From an uncultured SAR116 cluster alpha proteobacterium (lineage in GTDB: Bacteria; Pseudomonadota; Alphaproteobacteria; Puniceispirillales; Puniceispirillaceae): a stretch of 35,240 nucleotides of DNA. The translations under genes and the position numbers were made by a program. The notes beneath the pieces are model-generated. The model had not been told where the DNA came from. It made no database searches and was given only the letters and a program-made list of their open reading frames with translations. The DNA lies in contig CACCQD010000017.1 of NCBI GenBank assembly GCA_902547925.1, forward strand, positions 1 to 35,240. The letters run 5' to 3'. Below are positions 6,746-14,936 of this stretch, in pieces (positions within the stretch are counted from its first letter, which is position 1; each line of letters opens with the position of its first letter).

Positions 6746-9718
6746 CTATCCTCGCAGCCTCGCACCCTTGGGATCATGGAAACAGGGTTTCGTGACAACA
6801 GCCTTTATCATTCTCTCTCGATCACGGATGATGATTGTCTTGCCGATGCGGGCACGGCCATTGGTCAAAAGCCCAAGCGCGATGGCCTGTTTATTGACCA
6901 CACTCCAGACGCAGGCGGATACAAATCCCTCACTGGCGACACGTTCACCATTCGGGGTGATGGGTGCGCCTTCGGGAACAAGCTCACCATTTGTTTCGGG
7001 GATCAGACCAACAAGTTCACGGCGCGGCTTGCCAGATGATCTGCGGATATCGACCGAACGGCGGCCGATGGCATGCATTTTTGTGCGGGACATGATCCAT
7101 CCCATCCCCAGATCATAGGGGTCTGCGGTGGCATCAACCTCATGCCCAAGCGACAGAAACCCCTTTTCAACGCGCAGAACGTGGCTAGTTTCAGAGCCAA
7201 CCGGCATAATGCCGAAGGGCGCACCAATCTCCATGATGCGCCGCCACATTGCCTCTGCATGACGTGGCCAGACATTGATCTCAAAGCTGACCTCGCCGGT
7301 AAAGCTAACGCGGCAGACGCGCGCTGGCATGTCGGCAACAATTCCATCACGCATGGCCATGAACGGGAACGCCTCGTTTCTCATGTCAATTGAGGTGCCA
7401 AGCGCTGCCACCACGTCACGCGCTTTTGGTCCGCAGATTGTGGCGTTGCACCATTGCGAGGTGACCGGCGTGATCCAGACCTGCCAGCCCGAACATTCAA
7501 CCTGCGACAGATAGTCCATATGGCGATAGACGAGATCGGCAAAGCCGGTCGAGGTCGACATCAGATAATGATTTTCGGCGAGCTTGAAGGTAACGCCATC
7601 ATCAAGGATCATGCCATCGTCGGTCAGCATGATGCCATAACGCCCCATGCCAATTTCCAGATCGCCAAAATCATTCGTGTACAGCAGATCAATAAACGCC
7701 GCTGCATCGCGCCCGCTAATGTCAAATTTACCAAGCGGCGAGCCATCATAAACGCCAACCCCATACCGCACGGCCTCGGCCTCGGTGTTGATCGCGTCCT
7801 GCATGTCGCCGCCTTCAATCGGGAAATAACCCGGGCGTTGCCAGCGCGCGCCAGCCTCATACATAACCGCGCCGTGGTCTCTGTTCCATTGGGTGATTGG
7901 CGTATGCCGAAAGGGCAGAACTGTTGCGCCATTTCGGTGCCCGGCAATTGATCCAAAATCAACCGGGGTGAAGGGGGACCGAAAGGTCGTTGTGCCAATG
8001 TCGCCGGGGCTTTTGGCGCTGGCCTCGGCGATATTGCCGATGACATTGACATTGCCGGTTTTGCCCTGATCAATGCCCATGCCAGCGGTCGTGTAGCGCT
8101 TTACATGCTCGACAGTGTCAAAGCCTTCGCGCATCGCAAGGCCAATATCATCCAGCGTGACATCATTCTGAATATCGACAAACGCCTTGTCGCCCGGTTT
8201 CATGCCATCAACATGCCATAACGGGTGCAGATGGTAATCGGGTGATGCGGCGGATATGGGCATCGTAAAGGCAGGGATTTCAAAGCCATCTTCACCAAGG
8301 CTGGCAGTAATCGTGCTGACCGTGTCCGCCAGTGCCGAAGCCAAATTCATCTTGCCGGCCGCCGCCCCAACACATGCCAGCCTTTGCGTCGGCTTATCGG
8401 GAACAAAACTTGCCAATTCATCATCATAGGCAAGGGTGCCCCGTGCCTGCGAGAACAGATGCACAGCCGGATTCCATCCGCCAGATACTGCCAGAAGATC
8501 ACAATCCACGAGTTTTATGCTGCCATCTTCGGCACGAATGCTGAGCGTGCGCAGATGCTTGCCGCCATGCGCAGCCGTTATTTGATGCGCGGCGTAAATC
8601 GGAATTTCCAGCCCGTCCTTTTCTGCACCAATGGCATCGGCTGGGCGACTGTCGATGATGCCGGCGATCACTGTACCTGCGGCCTGTGGATTACGGGCCT
8701 GTAAATCATGGGCCAGTAAATCATGGACCAGTGCATAGGCACTGCTGTTATTGGTAAAGATCATGGCGCGGCGACCGGGTATCACGCCAAATTCATGGAG
8801 ATAGGTCTGCACCGCGGATGCCAGCATGATGCCCGGCAAGTCATTATTCTTGAAAACAAGATTGCGTTCAATTGCGCCGGTCGCAAGGATGACCTGTCCC
8901 GCACGGGCTTTCCAACCACGCTGAAACACATGCGATTCGGCCGGGCTGCGTTCTGTAATCATTAGCAGATTGCTCTCACGATAACCCCACGCGGTCGCGT
9001 CCTGCAGACGGGTTACCTCTGGATTGGCGTCAAGCTCGGCAATAACCGCCGCAACCCACTCCATCGCTGGTTTGCTGTCAATTTCGGTCTGGCTTGCCCG
9101 CAGATATCCACCCGGGTGAGGTTGGTCATCGACAATCATCACGCGGGCACCGCTGCGGCTTGCGATCAGCGCCGCCAGCAACCCGCACGGACCGCCCCCC
9201 ACAACAAGAGCATCACCATACCAATAACGCGTCTCGAAATGCTGGTCTGGGATCTGGTCATTGGGCGCGGTCGCAAGGCCAGCCGCCTGGCGGATTGACG
9301 GTTCAAACAAATGCCAATTCGGCCACATGAAGGTCTTGTAATAAAACCCCGCCGGCAGAAACCGCGCAAAAAGCTGGTTGATGCTCATCAAATCAAAATT
9401 AGGCGATGGCCAGCAATTGACTGACTTCGCCCGCAAGCTTGGGCGCAACCGCACCGTTGTTGCAGCATGATTGCCGCCCGCATCCGCGCCAAGCAGTTCG
9501 ACAAGGCATGATGGTTCTTCAACACCGGCACCCATGACGCCGCGTGGGCGATGATATTTGAATGAACGTGCTGTTAGGAACACGCCATTCGCCAAAAGGG
9601 CTGAGGCAAGCGTATCCCCTTGATAGCCGGTATAAATCCTGCCGTTAAACTCAAATTCAATGGGGCTGTTGCGGTCAATCCGGCCGCCTGTCTCACTGCG
9701 AAAAGGATTGTGCGTCAT
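6746..9718 (-). CDS. soxA: Sarcosine oxidase alpha subunit
   Basis: The 990-residue alpha subunit, of usual length. Domains in order: a ferredoxin-like N-terminal domain (SPIEFEFNGRIYTGYQGDTL and following, about 1-110), an NAD/FAD pyridine-nucleotide-disulfide-type domain beginning at VVGGGPCGLLAALIASRSGA (about 173) with a second nucleotide-binding segment near VILATGAIERN, and a C-terminal aminomethyltransferase (GcvT) domain from about 610 that binds tetrahydrofolate (YGVGVYDGSPLGKFDISGRD; RVEKGFLSLGHEVDATADPYDLG). With SoxB it oxidises sarcosine to glycine, passing the methyl carbon to THF and making H2O2. The start overlaps the soxD stop as ATGA. Dimethylglycine or N-methylated amino acids cannot be excluded as substrates. 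Confidence 0.97.
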   Translation of the reverse strand: MTHNPFRSETGGRIDRNSPIEFEFNGRIYTGYQGDTLASALLANGVFLTARSFKYHRPRGVMGAGVEEPSCLVELLGADAGGNHAATTVRLRPSLRAKSVNCWPSPNFDLMSINQLFARFLPAGFYYKTFMWPNWHLFEPSIRQAAGLATAPNDQIPDQHFETRYWYGDALVVGGGPCGLLAALIASRSGARVMIVDDQPHPGGYLRASQTEIDSKPAMEWVAAVIAELDANPEVTRLQDATAWGYRESNLLMITERSPAESHVFQRGWKARAGQVILATGAIERNLVFKNNDLPGIMLASAVQTYLHEFGVIPGRRAMIFTNNSSAYALVHDLLAHDLQARNPQAAGTVIAGIIDSRPADAIGAEKDGLEIPIYAAHQITAAHGGKHLRTLSIRAEDGSIKLVDCDLLAVSGGWNPAVHLFSQARGTLAYDDELASFVPDKPTQRLACVGAAAGKMNLASALADTVSTITASLGEDGFEIPAFTMPISAASPDYHLHPLWHVDGMKPGDKAFVDIQNDVTLDDIGLAMREGFDTVEHVKRYTTAGMGIDQGKTGNVNVIGNIAEASAKSPGDIGTTTFRSPFTPVDFGSIAGHRNGATVLPFRHTPITQWNRDHGAVMYEAGARWQRPGYFPIEGGDMQDAINTEAEAVRYGVGVYDGSPLGKFDISGRDAAAFIDLLYTNDFGDLEIGMGRYGIMLTDDGMILDDGVTFKLAENHYLMSTSTGFADLVYRHMDYLSQVECSGWQVWITPVTSQWCNATICGPKARDVVAALGTSIDMRNEAFPFMAMRDGIVADMPARVCRVSFTGEVSFEINVWPRHAEAMWRRIMEIGAPFGIMPVGSETSHVLRVEKGFLSLGHEVDATADPYDLGMGWIMSRTKMHAIGRRSVDIRRSSGKPRRELVGLIPETNGELVPEGAPITPNGERVASEGFVSACVWSVVNKQAIALGLLTNGRARIGKTIIIRDRERMIKAVVTKPCFHDPKGARLRG

Positions 9719-9969
9719 TCGTCATCCTCATCGGGCATCTTGATCTCGTGGGTGACCGTATGACGTTTGATTGTGAACCATTTGCCGCAGCCCCTGGCGT
9801 GCCACCACTTTTCCTCGACATAGCCGATGGGATTTGCCGGCACGGTCAGCCATTCAACCCATTTGCTGTCGGTCACATCGGTGTTGGGGCGAGCTGACTT
9901 GGCAGGGCCAGCATTCAGGAATTCTGTCTCATCGCGCTGTCCGCAAAAGGGGCAAGGCAGGCTTAACAT
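9715..9969 (-). CDS. soxD: Sarcosine oxidase delta subunit
   Basis: Small zinc-binding delta subunit (84 aa) of heterotetrameric sarcosine oxidase. Zinc ligands are Cys6 and Cys9 (CPFCG) plus His57 and Cys61 (HARGCGKWF), the spacing typical of SoxD. A ribosome binding site AAAGG lies 7 bases before the ATG at 9969. It sits between soxB (26-bp gap) and soxA (4-bp overlap). Confidence 0.95.
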   Translation of the reverse strand: MLSLPCPFCGQRDETEFLNAGPAKSARPNTDVTDSKWVEWLTVPANPIGYVEEKWWHARGCGKWFTIKRHTVTHEIKMPDEDDE

Positions 9970-9995
9970 GATTTTGCCTTTCTTATCTGACGGTC

Positions 9996-11246
9996 TTATC
10001 TAGCGGTTGTCGTTCCCGACTCCACAATGAAATCGAGGTGACGGAAACGATCAAGGGTAAAGGGCGCAGCGACTTCATGCGGTTGCCGCGTGGCGATCAG
10101 ATGGGCCAGCGTATAGCCGCCTGCAGGCACGGCCTTGAACCCACCCCACCATCCGCAGGATACAAACAATCCGGGAATATCGGTTGCTGAAATGATTGGG
10201 GTTGCGTCATGGGCAATGTCCAAAACGCCACCCCATTGGCGCAGCAGTTTCAACCGCCGGAACGCCGGAAACAATTCCAACATGGTGACAACCGCATCCT
10301 CAAAGACATTTTGTTTCATATCGCGGCGGAATGATTGTCCAGCATCCGGTGCCCCGCCAATGACAAGTTCGCCCTTGTCAGATTGATTGAGGTAGACGCC
10401 AAGATCAGGGCAGTTCACGATAACATCAATTAACGGTTTCACCGGTTCTGAAACAAAAGCCGCCAGATTGAAGGATTTTACCGGCAGATTGAGGCCAGCG
10501 GTATCGGTGATAGTTGTTGTATGGCCGGACACCACCACAGCCACCTTGTTGGCCAGCACGGTTCCTCGGTTCGTCTCCACGCCTTTGATCTCTCCAGATT
10601 TATACCGAATCAGACTTTTCACTTCAGTATGCTGGTGAATTTCAACGCCGCGGGTGCTTGCCGAGCGCGCATAGCCCCAGGCGACACCATCATGACGGCA
10701 TACAGCGGCTTCCTTATGCACCATAGCGCCAATAATCGGCAGGCGCGATTCAGGCCCACCGCCGGTCAGCGCTGGCACGCGACGTCGGAGTTCGGCTACG
10801 TCAATCGGCGAATAGCTAGATCCATGGAGATAGCCATTCATCATGCGGCGGCGAATTTCCCGCATTTTTGGATAGGTTTGAACGACGTCAATCATACTCC
10901 GTTTGGAATACATTAAATTGAAGTTCAGATCTTTTGCCAGCCCCTCAAACAAAGAAACACTCTTTACAAAAAATGGAATGCTCTCATCTCGAAGGTAATT
11001 GGACCTGATGGTCACGGTATTGCGAGCGATATTACCGCCCCCAAGCCATCCTTTTTCTAAAACCGCGACATTATTTATCCCATGGTTTTTGGCAAGGTAA
11101 TGTGCGCAGGCAAGTCCGTGTCCACCGGCGCCAATGATCAGAACATCATATTTTTTGGCGAGGGGTGGGTTCTGCCAATAGCGGGTCCAATTTTGATGAT
11201 GAGTAAGAGCGTTCCAAGCAAGACTAAAAGCGGAAAACCTACCCAT
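9996..11246 (-). CDS. soxB: Sarcosine oxidase beta subunit
   Basis: The catalytic FAD/FMN subunit, 416 residues. The dinucleotide-binding motif GAGGHGLACAHYLA is at about 39-52. The segment CRHDGVAWGYAR contains His185, which aligns with the histidine that carries the covalent FMN in characterised SoxB proteins. It oxidises the N-methyl group of sarcosine. GGAG stands 9 bases before the ATG. It is 45 bp downstream of the M29/NicX-like gene on the same strand and is probably co-transcribed with it and with soxDAG. Confidence 0.96.
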   Translation of the reverse strand: MGRFSAFSLAWNALTHHQNWTRYWQNPPLAKKYDVLIIGAGGHGLACAHYLAKNHGINNVAVLEKGWLGGGNIARNTVTIRSNYLRDESIPFFVKSVSLFEGLAKDLNFNLMYSKRSMIDVVQTYPKMREIRRRMMNGYLHGSSYSPIDVAELRRRVPALTGGGPESRLPIIGAMVHKEAAVCRHDGVAWGYARSASTRGVEIHQHTEVKSLIRYKSGEIKGVETNRGTVLANKVAVVVSGHTTTITDTAGLNLPVKSFNLAAFVSEPVKPLIDVIVNCPDLGVYLNQSDKGELVIGGAPDAGQSFRRDMKQNVFEDAVVTMLELFPAFRRLKLLRQWGGVLDIAHDATPIISATDIPGLFVSCGWWGGFKAVPAGGYTLAHLIATRQPHEVAAPFTLDRFRHLDFIVESGTTTAR

Positions 11247-11291
11247 TTGTCAAAACTCCAAAACACCAAAAACATAATTCGCTGTGACCCG

Positions 11292-12443
11292 TTAAAATTC
11301 CTCTCCCAAACCAATTTCGCCAACCGGTGCGGCAAAGGCTATTGCAAGTTCGGGAAAGGCGCGAAGGACATCCATTGTCGGGGCAAATCGTTCTGGATGC
11401 AATCGTCCATTTTCCCAAAGCGCAACACCATCAAGAGTAATTGTTGGGTCAATGATCATCCAACAGATTTCTCCGGGCGGCCCAATACCGCATGTGTGAA
11501 AATGAAGGACTCTTGGGTTGGAGAATACCGTCTGCGACCATCGTTCGGGATCAGCCGATGCCAGCATATCATATCCCATCAACGGGTGGATGCCGGCATG
11601 CCAGGAATCAATATTCAAAGCGTCCAATCCGAATTGTGTGGCGACTTTCTCGTAATGGCATTTGAATGCGGCAACAAGATCGCCCGGGCCTGTAATCTCG
11701 CTCATTCGGGTGCCGTCAATCTGAACTGACACAATTTCGGGCAGCGCCAAATAGCCCGGCTCATAAACCTTGGACCCTGCGGGCGTCAAAAAATGCGTAA
11801 GCTTGACCATGCCATTGAAATCATTAATCGGCACTGGTTTTGGTACGCCCATCGGAAAGCGGTTAACAACCACGTCATTTCCTTTTGTTAGGCTTTGTCC
11901 GGGCGACCCCTCAATATCTGTGCCAAGCGGGCAGGTGATACGAATGTGACGAGCGCCAAGTGTAATTTCATCAATAACACCTTTTAGCGTGGCCATGGCA
12001 CGGTGAGTGAGCAACCCGTAACCGCCTGCCAGCATGGCGGCGTTTCTCGCATAGGACATTACCGCACAAGGTCTTTGGTTCTGCGAGACGAACCTATATT
12101 GGGATTTAAAGCGGCCTTGATCCCCAATGCGGGCGAAGAATATCACCTCGTCTGCTGCGTCAATAGCTGTTTGTACAAAATCAAACGGGCTGTTTTCAGG
12201 CGCGCCAACCATTAATGTTTTGACTGTTGCGCCCATTTCCTTAAGCAAGGCCGCGACACTTGCCGGCGCAGTGGCATCATACCAGCCAAGTTGAGGATCT
12301 TCCGCCACGATGAGAACTGCTTTGCCAACCACGTCGCCAAGACAGCCTTCAATCAAGTTCAGTGCCCCCAATTTCAGGAGAGCGTCATTAAGATGAGCCG
12401 AGCTTTCAGGCGGCCCCTGTTGCTTTGTATGTGATTTGATCAT
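11292..12443 (-). CDS. M29 aminopeptidase/NicX-superfamily metalloprotein
   Basis: A 383-residue protein resembling the M29 (AmpS/aminopeptidase T) fold, which also includes the ring-cleaving 2,5-dihydroxypyridine dioxygenase NicX. Likely metal-site segments near the C terminus are HAGIHPLMGYD, VLHFHTCG and MIIDPTITLDG; the middle has ITCPLGTDIEGS. These cannot separate a peptidase from a dioxygenase by eye. Two ATGs are in frame: 12449 is only one base from GGGGAG, while 12443 is at the normal distance of 7 bases, so 12443 is preferred. It heads the sox operon, so it probably acts on the substrate before SoxBDAG, by releasing an amino acid or opening a ring. Function is unproven. Confidence 0.78.
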   Translation of the reverse strand: MIKSHTKQQGPPESSAHLNDALLKLGALNLIEGCLGDVVGKAVLIVAEDPQLGWYDATAPASVAALLKEMGATVKTLMVGAPENSPFDFVQTAIDAADEVIFFARIGDQGRFKSQYRFVSQNQRPCAVMSYARNAAMLAGGYGLLTHRAMATLKGVIDEITLGARHIRITCPLGTDIEGSPGQSLTKGNDVVVNRFPMGVPKPVPINDFNGMVKLTHFLTPAGSKVYEPGYLALPEIVSVQIDGTRMSEITGPGDLVAAFKCHYEKVATQFGLDALNIDSWHAGIHPLMGYDMLASADPERWSQTVFSNPRVLHFHTCGIGPPGEICWMIIDPTITLDGVALWENGRLHPERFAPTMDVLRAFPELAIAFAAPVGEIGLGEEF

Positions 12444-12708
12444 AGTCATTCTCCCCAGTCCGAATCATATCCTATACAAACTCCCTTGGCCGCCGCTCGG
12501 CGGCTATTCCTGTTTTTCTGTGCGATTGCACTCAGCGCAAGTTCAACTGCACTAGCTGCGGTTCTAAACCCTCACCCCACATCAAAATAAAATTCTAAAA
12601 ATACATCTATGCTCAGCTTTTTATCCATAACAAAAACTGATTTCTTCTCATATTAAAATGCTATTTATGTTATGAAGAGTCAATAGGTATTTTGCCGTAA
12701 CGACGGGG

Positions 12709-12762
12709 CCTAAGTCTCAGCGTGTTCTTCAGCCCGCTGATTTTCAGACGGGAAGATTTAGG
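12709..12762 (+). ncRNA. Nested stem-loop, possible structured RNA
   Basis: An outer 9-bp helix pairs CCTAAGTCT (12709-12717) with AGATTTAGG (12754-12762); one pair is G-U when read on the plus strand and an A-C mismatch on the minus strand, so the plus strand is favoured. Inside it, CCCGCTGA-TTT-TCAG-A-CGGG (12733-12752) makes an 8-bp hairpin with one bulged A. No T-run follows. Not recognised as a known riboswitch. It may also be a DNA-level protein site. Confidence 0.3.
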
Positions 12763-12805
12763 TATTGGTAGCCAATCAAGATCAAGTGCTATGTCTCGAT
12801 TTTCC

Positions 12806-12887
12806 AAAAAAAGACCCCCACGACTAATCGATGGGGGCCAGGTGCTTATCTCGGAGGAAATATGAGAAAAGGGTAATAGTTCTTACC
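12806..12887 (-). ncRNA. Small RNA candidate with terminator, copy A
   Basis: Read on the minus strand: a GGTAA-N6-TTACC hairpin (12887-12872), a 30-nt core (12870-12841) containing TTTCCTCCGAGATAAG, then a terminator hairpin (CCCCC/GGGGG plus CGA/TCG) followed by seven T (12812-12806). The core matches copy B at 22079-22108 in 28 of 30 positions, while loop and stem sequences differ with pairing kept. It lies between the GNAT gene and the M29-sox operon, about 360 bp from the latter, so it looks free-standing rather than a leader. Orientation rests on the T-run. Not recognised as a named family. Confidence 0.6.
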
Positions 12888-13055
12888 TAATTTGCGAGTG
12901 GGGCAGTAGCGTCAAGTTTGCGTCGCTCCGGTGCGAGTTTTGCAGCGCTGCCAACTTTGAGATAGAGCTTTAATTTGGTTTAGGTGAAAATTAAAAGAGT
13001 CGATGAAGACCATGGGTGGCCGAGATGTAAAACTCACCCCTACAACTGCCTATCT

Positions 13056-13655
13056 TTAAGGCCTTGGCTTTTCCAACTGCCAAGTCAAATTTTTCTCAAC
13101 ATTGGGCCATTCAGCGGCGATTATGGAATAAACTGCGGTATCTCGGATGGCGCCATTTGGGAGCACCATATGCGAACGCAGAATGCCGTCAAATTTAGCG
13201 CCAAGCCGTTCAATCGCATGCCGGCTCTTGTGGTTCATAACATGGGTGCGGAACTCAACAGCCCGGCAATTTAGATTTTCAAAGGCGTTGCGCAGCAAGA
13301 GTAATTTGCACTCAGTGTTTAGCCCGGTTTTCTGCGCAGACGGGCAATACCAGGTTGAGCCGATCTCCAGCCGCGGTGTGGTGGCGTCGATATTCATATA
13401 AGTTGTCATGCCAACCACCCGATCGGTGCGTTTGTCGATTACAGCAAATGGCTGCATGCTACCTTCAACGCGGAGCCGGTTGCGCCGTTTGATTTCTTGC
13501 ATGATTTTTGTGGGTTCGGGAATCGCAACGAACAAAAGCTTGTGCAAATTGCTTTTGGCGATAACGGCTTCCAGATCAGGCGCATGTGCAGGGCACAAGG
13601 GTACGATGCCAACATGGGTTCCGTGCGCTTCAAATTCATTAGGCCAGATTTTCAT
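13056..13655 (-). CDS. GNAT-family N-acetyltransferase (RimJ/RimL-like)
   Basis: About 199 residues in the style of Acetyltransf_3 proteins, which move an acetyl group from acetyl-CoA to an amine of a protein N terminus or small molecule. Visible GNAT parts are FAVIDKRTDRVVGMTTYMNI (beta2-beta3), RLEIGSTWYCPSAQKTGLNTECK (beta4 and CoA-binding loop region) and VEFRTHVMNHKSRHAIERLGAKFDGILR (the typical N-x2-S-x2-A-x2-LGA segment). Starts at 13685 (GTG), 13682, 13658 and 13655 are in frame; 13655 has GGGG five bases upstream and is preferred. The gene is monocistronic; its substrate is unknown. Confidence 0.85.
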   Translation of the reverse strand: MKIWPNEFEAHGTHVGIVPLCPAHAPDLEAVIAKSNLHKLLFVAIPEPTKIMQEIKRRNRLRVEGSMQPFAVIDKRTDRVVGMTTYMNIDATTPRLEIGSTWYCPSAQKTGLNTECKLLLLRNAFENLNCRAVEFRTHVMNHKSRHAIERLGAKFDGILRSHMVLPNGAIRDTAVYSIIAAEWPNVEKNLTWQLEKPRP

Positions 13656-13810
13656 CATTGCCCCAATTGCCGGTATTGGCATCACGGGTGCGGCTCATCT
13701 GCGCGTTGTTATGCCTCTGAGCGCCAGCCTACAATGATTATCAAATACTGCCTAGTCTTATCAAATTAACCAACCTTGGCAACTTACCTCTCTTCTTCAG
13801 ACAAGAAGCC

Positions 13811-13842
13811 CCGGCCATTTTCGCAAGTGGCCGGGGTGAGCT
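13811..13842 (-). terminator. GC-rich hairpin, likely znuA terminator
   Basis: On the minus strand, CCCCGGCCA-N10-TGGCCGGGG forms a perfect 9-bp stem, followed by the T-rich CTTCTTGTCT. It lies about 70 bp beyond the znuA stop. The U-tract is imperfect, so termination strength is uncertain. A second weak stem (CTTCTT/AAGAAG) sits just beyond. Confidence 0.5.
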
Positions 13843-13909
13843 AGCTTCTGTCCATTTAGCCTTTGAGAGCAGTGTCTTTAAGCTCTGCCCTCAATTTACT
13901 AGGAGGGAG

Positions 13910-14890
13910 TTAGCCCTTACCAGACAAACAATCTTTTAGTGAGCGAGCCATGTTACGTATCAGTGTGAAGTACATATTTGGTCCACTGTCGAGATCAGCT
14001 CCCAGCGGGTCCAGAACCCCTGTTCTCGCATTTGTGTTCTCAGTGATTGTTTTTACCAATTTTGGCTCAAATTGTGGTTCTGCGAAAACGCAAGTTGCAT
14101 CAAGTGATTTGACCTTTTCCCGCAGCTCGCTGACCCGTTTCGCGCCGGGCAGTATTTCTGGCGATATTGTAATTGAGCCGACAGCAGAAACACCAAAGCG
14201 CCCCTCAAAATATTGATAGGCATCGTGGAAGACGATGTATCCTTTGCCTTTCACCGACTTCAATTCGGCGTCGATTTCGCTGATTAGCGTGTCGAGTTCG
14301 CCCATCATTTTGTCCGCATTAGCCTCATAAGTGGCGGCGTTTGCTGGATCGGTTGCTACCAGCGCTTCTTCAATTTCATGAACAATGGCTTTGGCATTAG
14401 CTGGGTCAAGCCAGACATGTGGATCAAAGCCATCATGGCCGTGATCATCGTGGTCATCATGCTTGTCGTGATCATCGTGATCATCGTGGTCATCATGCTT
14501 GTCGTGATCATCATGATCATGCGAATCAAACGCACCACCTTCGCGGAATTTAATCTTTGTTAAACCATGAGCATTCGATAGCGTGATAGCGACTGCGTCT
14601 GAGGCTAAGCCTTCAATGGGCTTTTCGAGAAACGTCTCTAAGTCGTGACCAACCCAGAAGATAAGATTAGCGTCTTGCAGCTCTGCCGCCTGTGATGGCT
14701 TGAGTGCGTAGGTGTGGGGAGATCCAGCTCCCTCGATGATTAGCGAAGGCTTACCAACGCCCTCCATTACTGCCGAGACCAGTGAATGAATGGGTTTGAT
14801 TGAGGCCATGACATTTACATCGGCCTTTGCTGATGAAATGCCAGTTGAAAGAATTGTTGTGGCCAGAAGGACAGCCTTTGCTATACGCAT
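13910..14890 (-). CDS. znuA: Zinc ABC transporter substrate-binding protein
   Basis: Periplasmic zinc-binding protein, 326 residues. Signal peptide MRIAKAVLLATTILSTGISSAKA, probably cleaved before DVNV. Zinc ligands of the cluster-9 fold are visible in IKPIHSLV, in SPHTY, and after the acidic loop in DPHVWLDP. Between about residues 123 and 153 is a loop of repeated His-Asp triplets, typical of zinc-specific ZnuA proteins but long here. A frame extension upstream to 14917 exists, but the ATG at 14890 has GGAGA 7 bases away and starts exactly at the signal peptide. It is divergent from znuCB-zur across a Zur-box-like palindrome, so zinc repression is likely. Confidence 0.95.
   Translation of the reverse strand: MRIAKAVLLATTILSTGISSAKADVNVMASIKPIHSLVSAVMEGVGKPSLIIEGAGSPHTYALKPSQAAELQDANLIFWVGHDLETFLEKPIEGLASDAVAITLSNAHGLTKIKFREGGAFDSHDHDDHDKHDDHDDHDDHDKHDDHDDHGHDGFDPHVWLDPANAKAIVHEIEEALVATDPANAATYEANADKMMGELDTLISEIDAELKSVKGKGYIVFHDAYQYFEGRFGVSAVGSITISPEILPGAKRVSELREKVKSLDATCVFAEPQFEPKLVKTITENTNARTGVLDPLGADLDSGPNMYFTLIRNMARSLKDCLSGKG
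14441..14503 (-). repeat. In-gene tandem repeat encoding the His/Asp loop of ZnuA
   Basis: A 27-bp unit (14441-14467) recurs identically at 14477-14503, separated by a 9-bp partial unit, giving a 36-bp period; the basic unit is a 9-bp Asp/His-coding triplet. Perfect identity at DNA level suggests recent slippage or duplication. Confidence 0.85.
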
Positions 14891-14912
14891 TTGATTTCTC
14901 CAGTGAACTATA

Positions 14913-14928
14913 GGCAAAAATTTTTGCC
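14913..14928. repeat. 16-bp perfect palindrome in the znu intergenic region
   Basis: GGCAAAAATTTTTGCC lies 22 bp upstream of the znuA start and 9 bp from the Zur-box-like site. It could be a second operator half, an mRNA leader hairpin of znuA, or chance in an AT-rich tract. Confidence 0.5.
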
Positions 14929-14936
14929 AATTGACG

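Larger units (their letters stand above)
12450..13055. other. Long non-coding stretch upstream of the sox operon
   Basis: About 600 bp without a convincing gene. From left to right (plus coordinates): the ribosome binding site of the M29-like gene; a GCCGCC-GCTC-GGCGGC hairpin at 12489-12504; an AT-rich tract at 12560-12690 likely to hold the sox promoter; a folded element at 12709-12762; a minus-strand small RNA candidate at 12806-12887; and a possible promoter for it (TTGACG at 12915-12910, 17 bases, AATTAG at 12892-12887, minus strand). That promoter would start transcription inside the GGTAA/TTACC hairpin, so it is doubtful. Confidence 0.6.

Noticed and set aside
11082-11729. Plus-strand open frame spanning the soxB/M29 junction
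   Set aside because: Cys-rich, unordered sequence antisense to two recognised genes.
12841-12876. Plus-strand Shine-Dalgarno and ATG (MRKG then stop) within copy A, and the matching 15-codon minus-strand ORF in copy B
   Set aside because: The peptides are four and 15 codons and differ after MRKG; the T-run and structure support transcription from the other strand. The resemblance is better explained by antisense complementarity.
14441-14503. Regular direct repeats suggesting a CRISPR array
   Set aside because: The repeats are in frame inside znuA and encode the His/Asp loop; there are no variable spacers.
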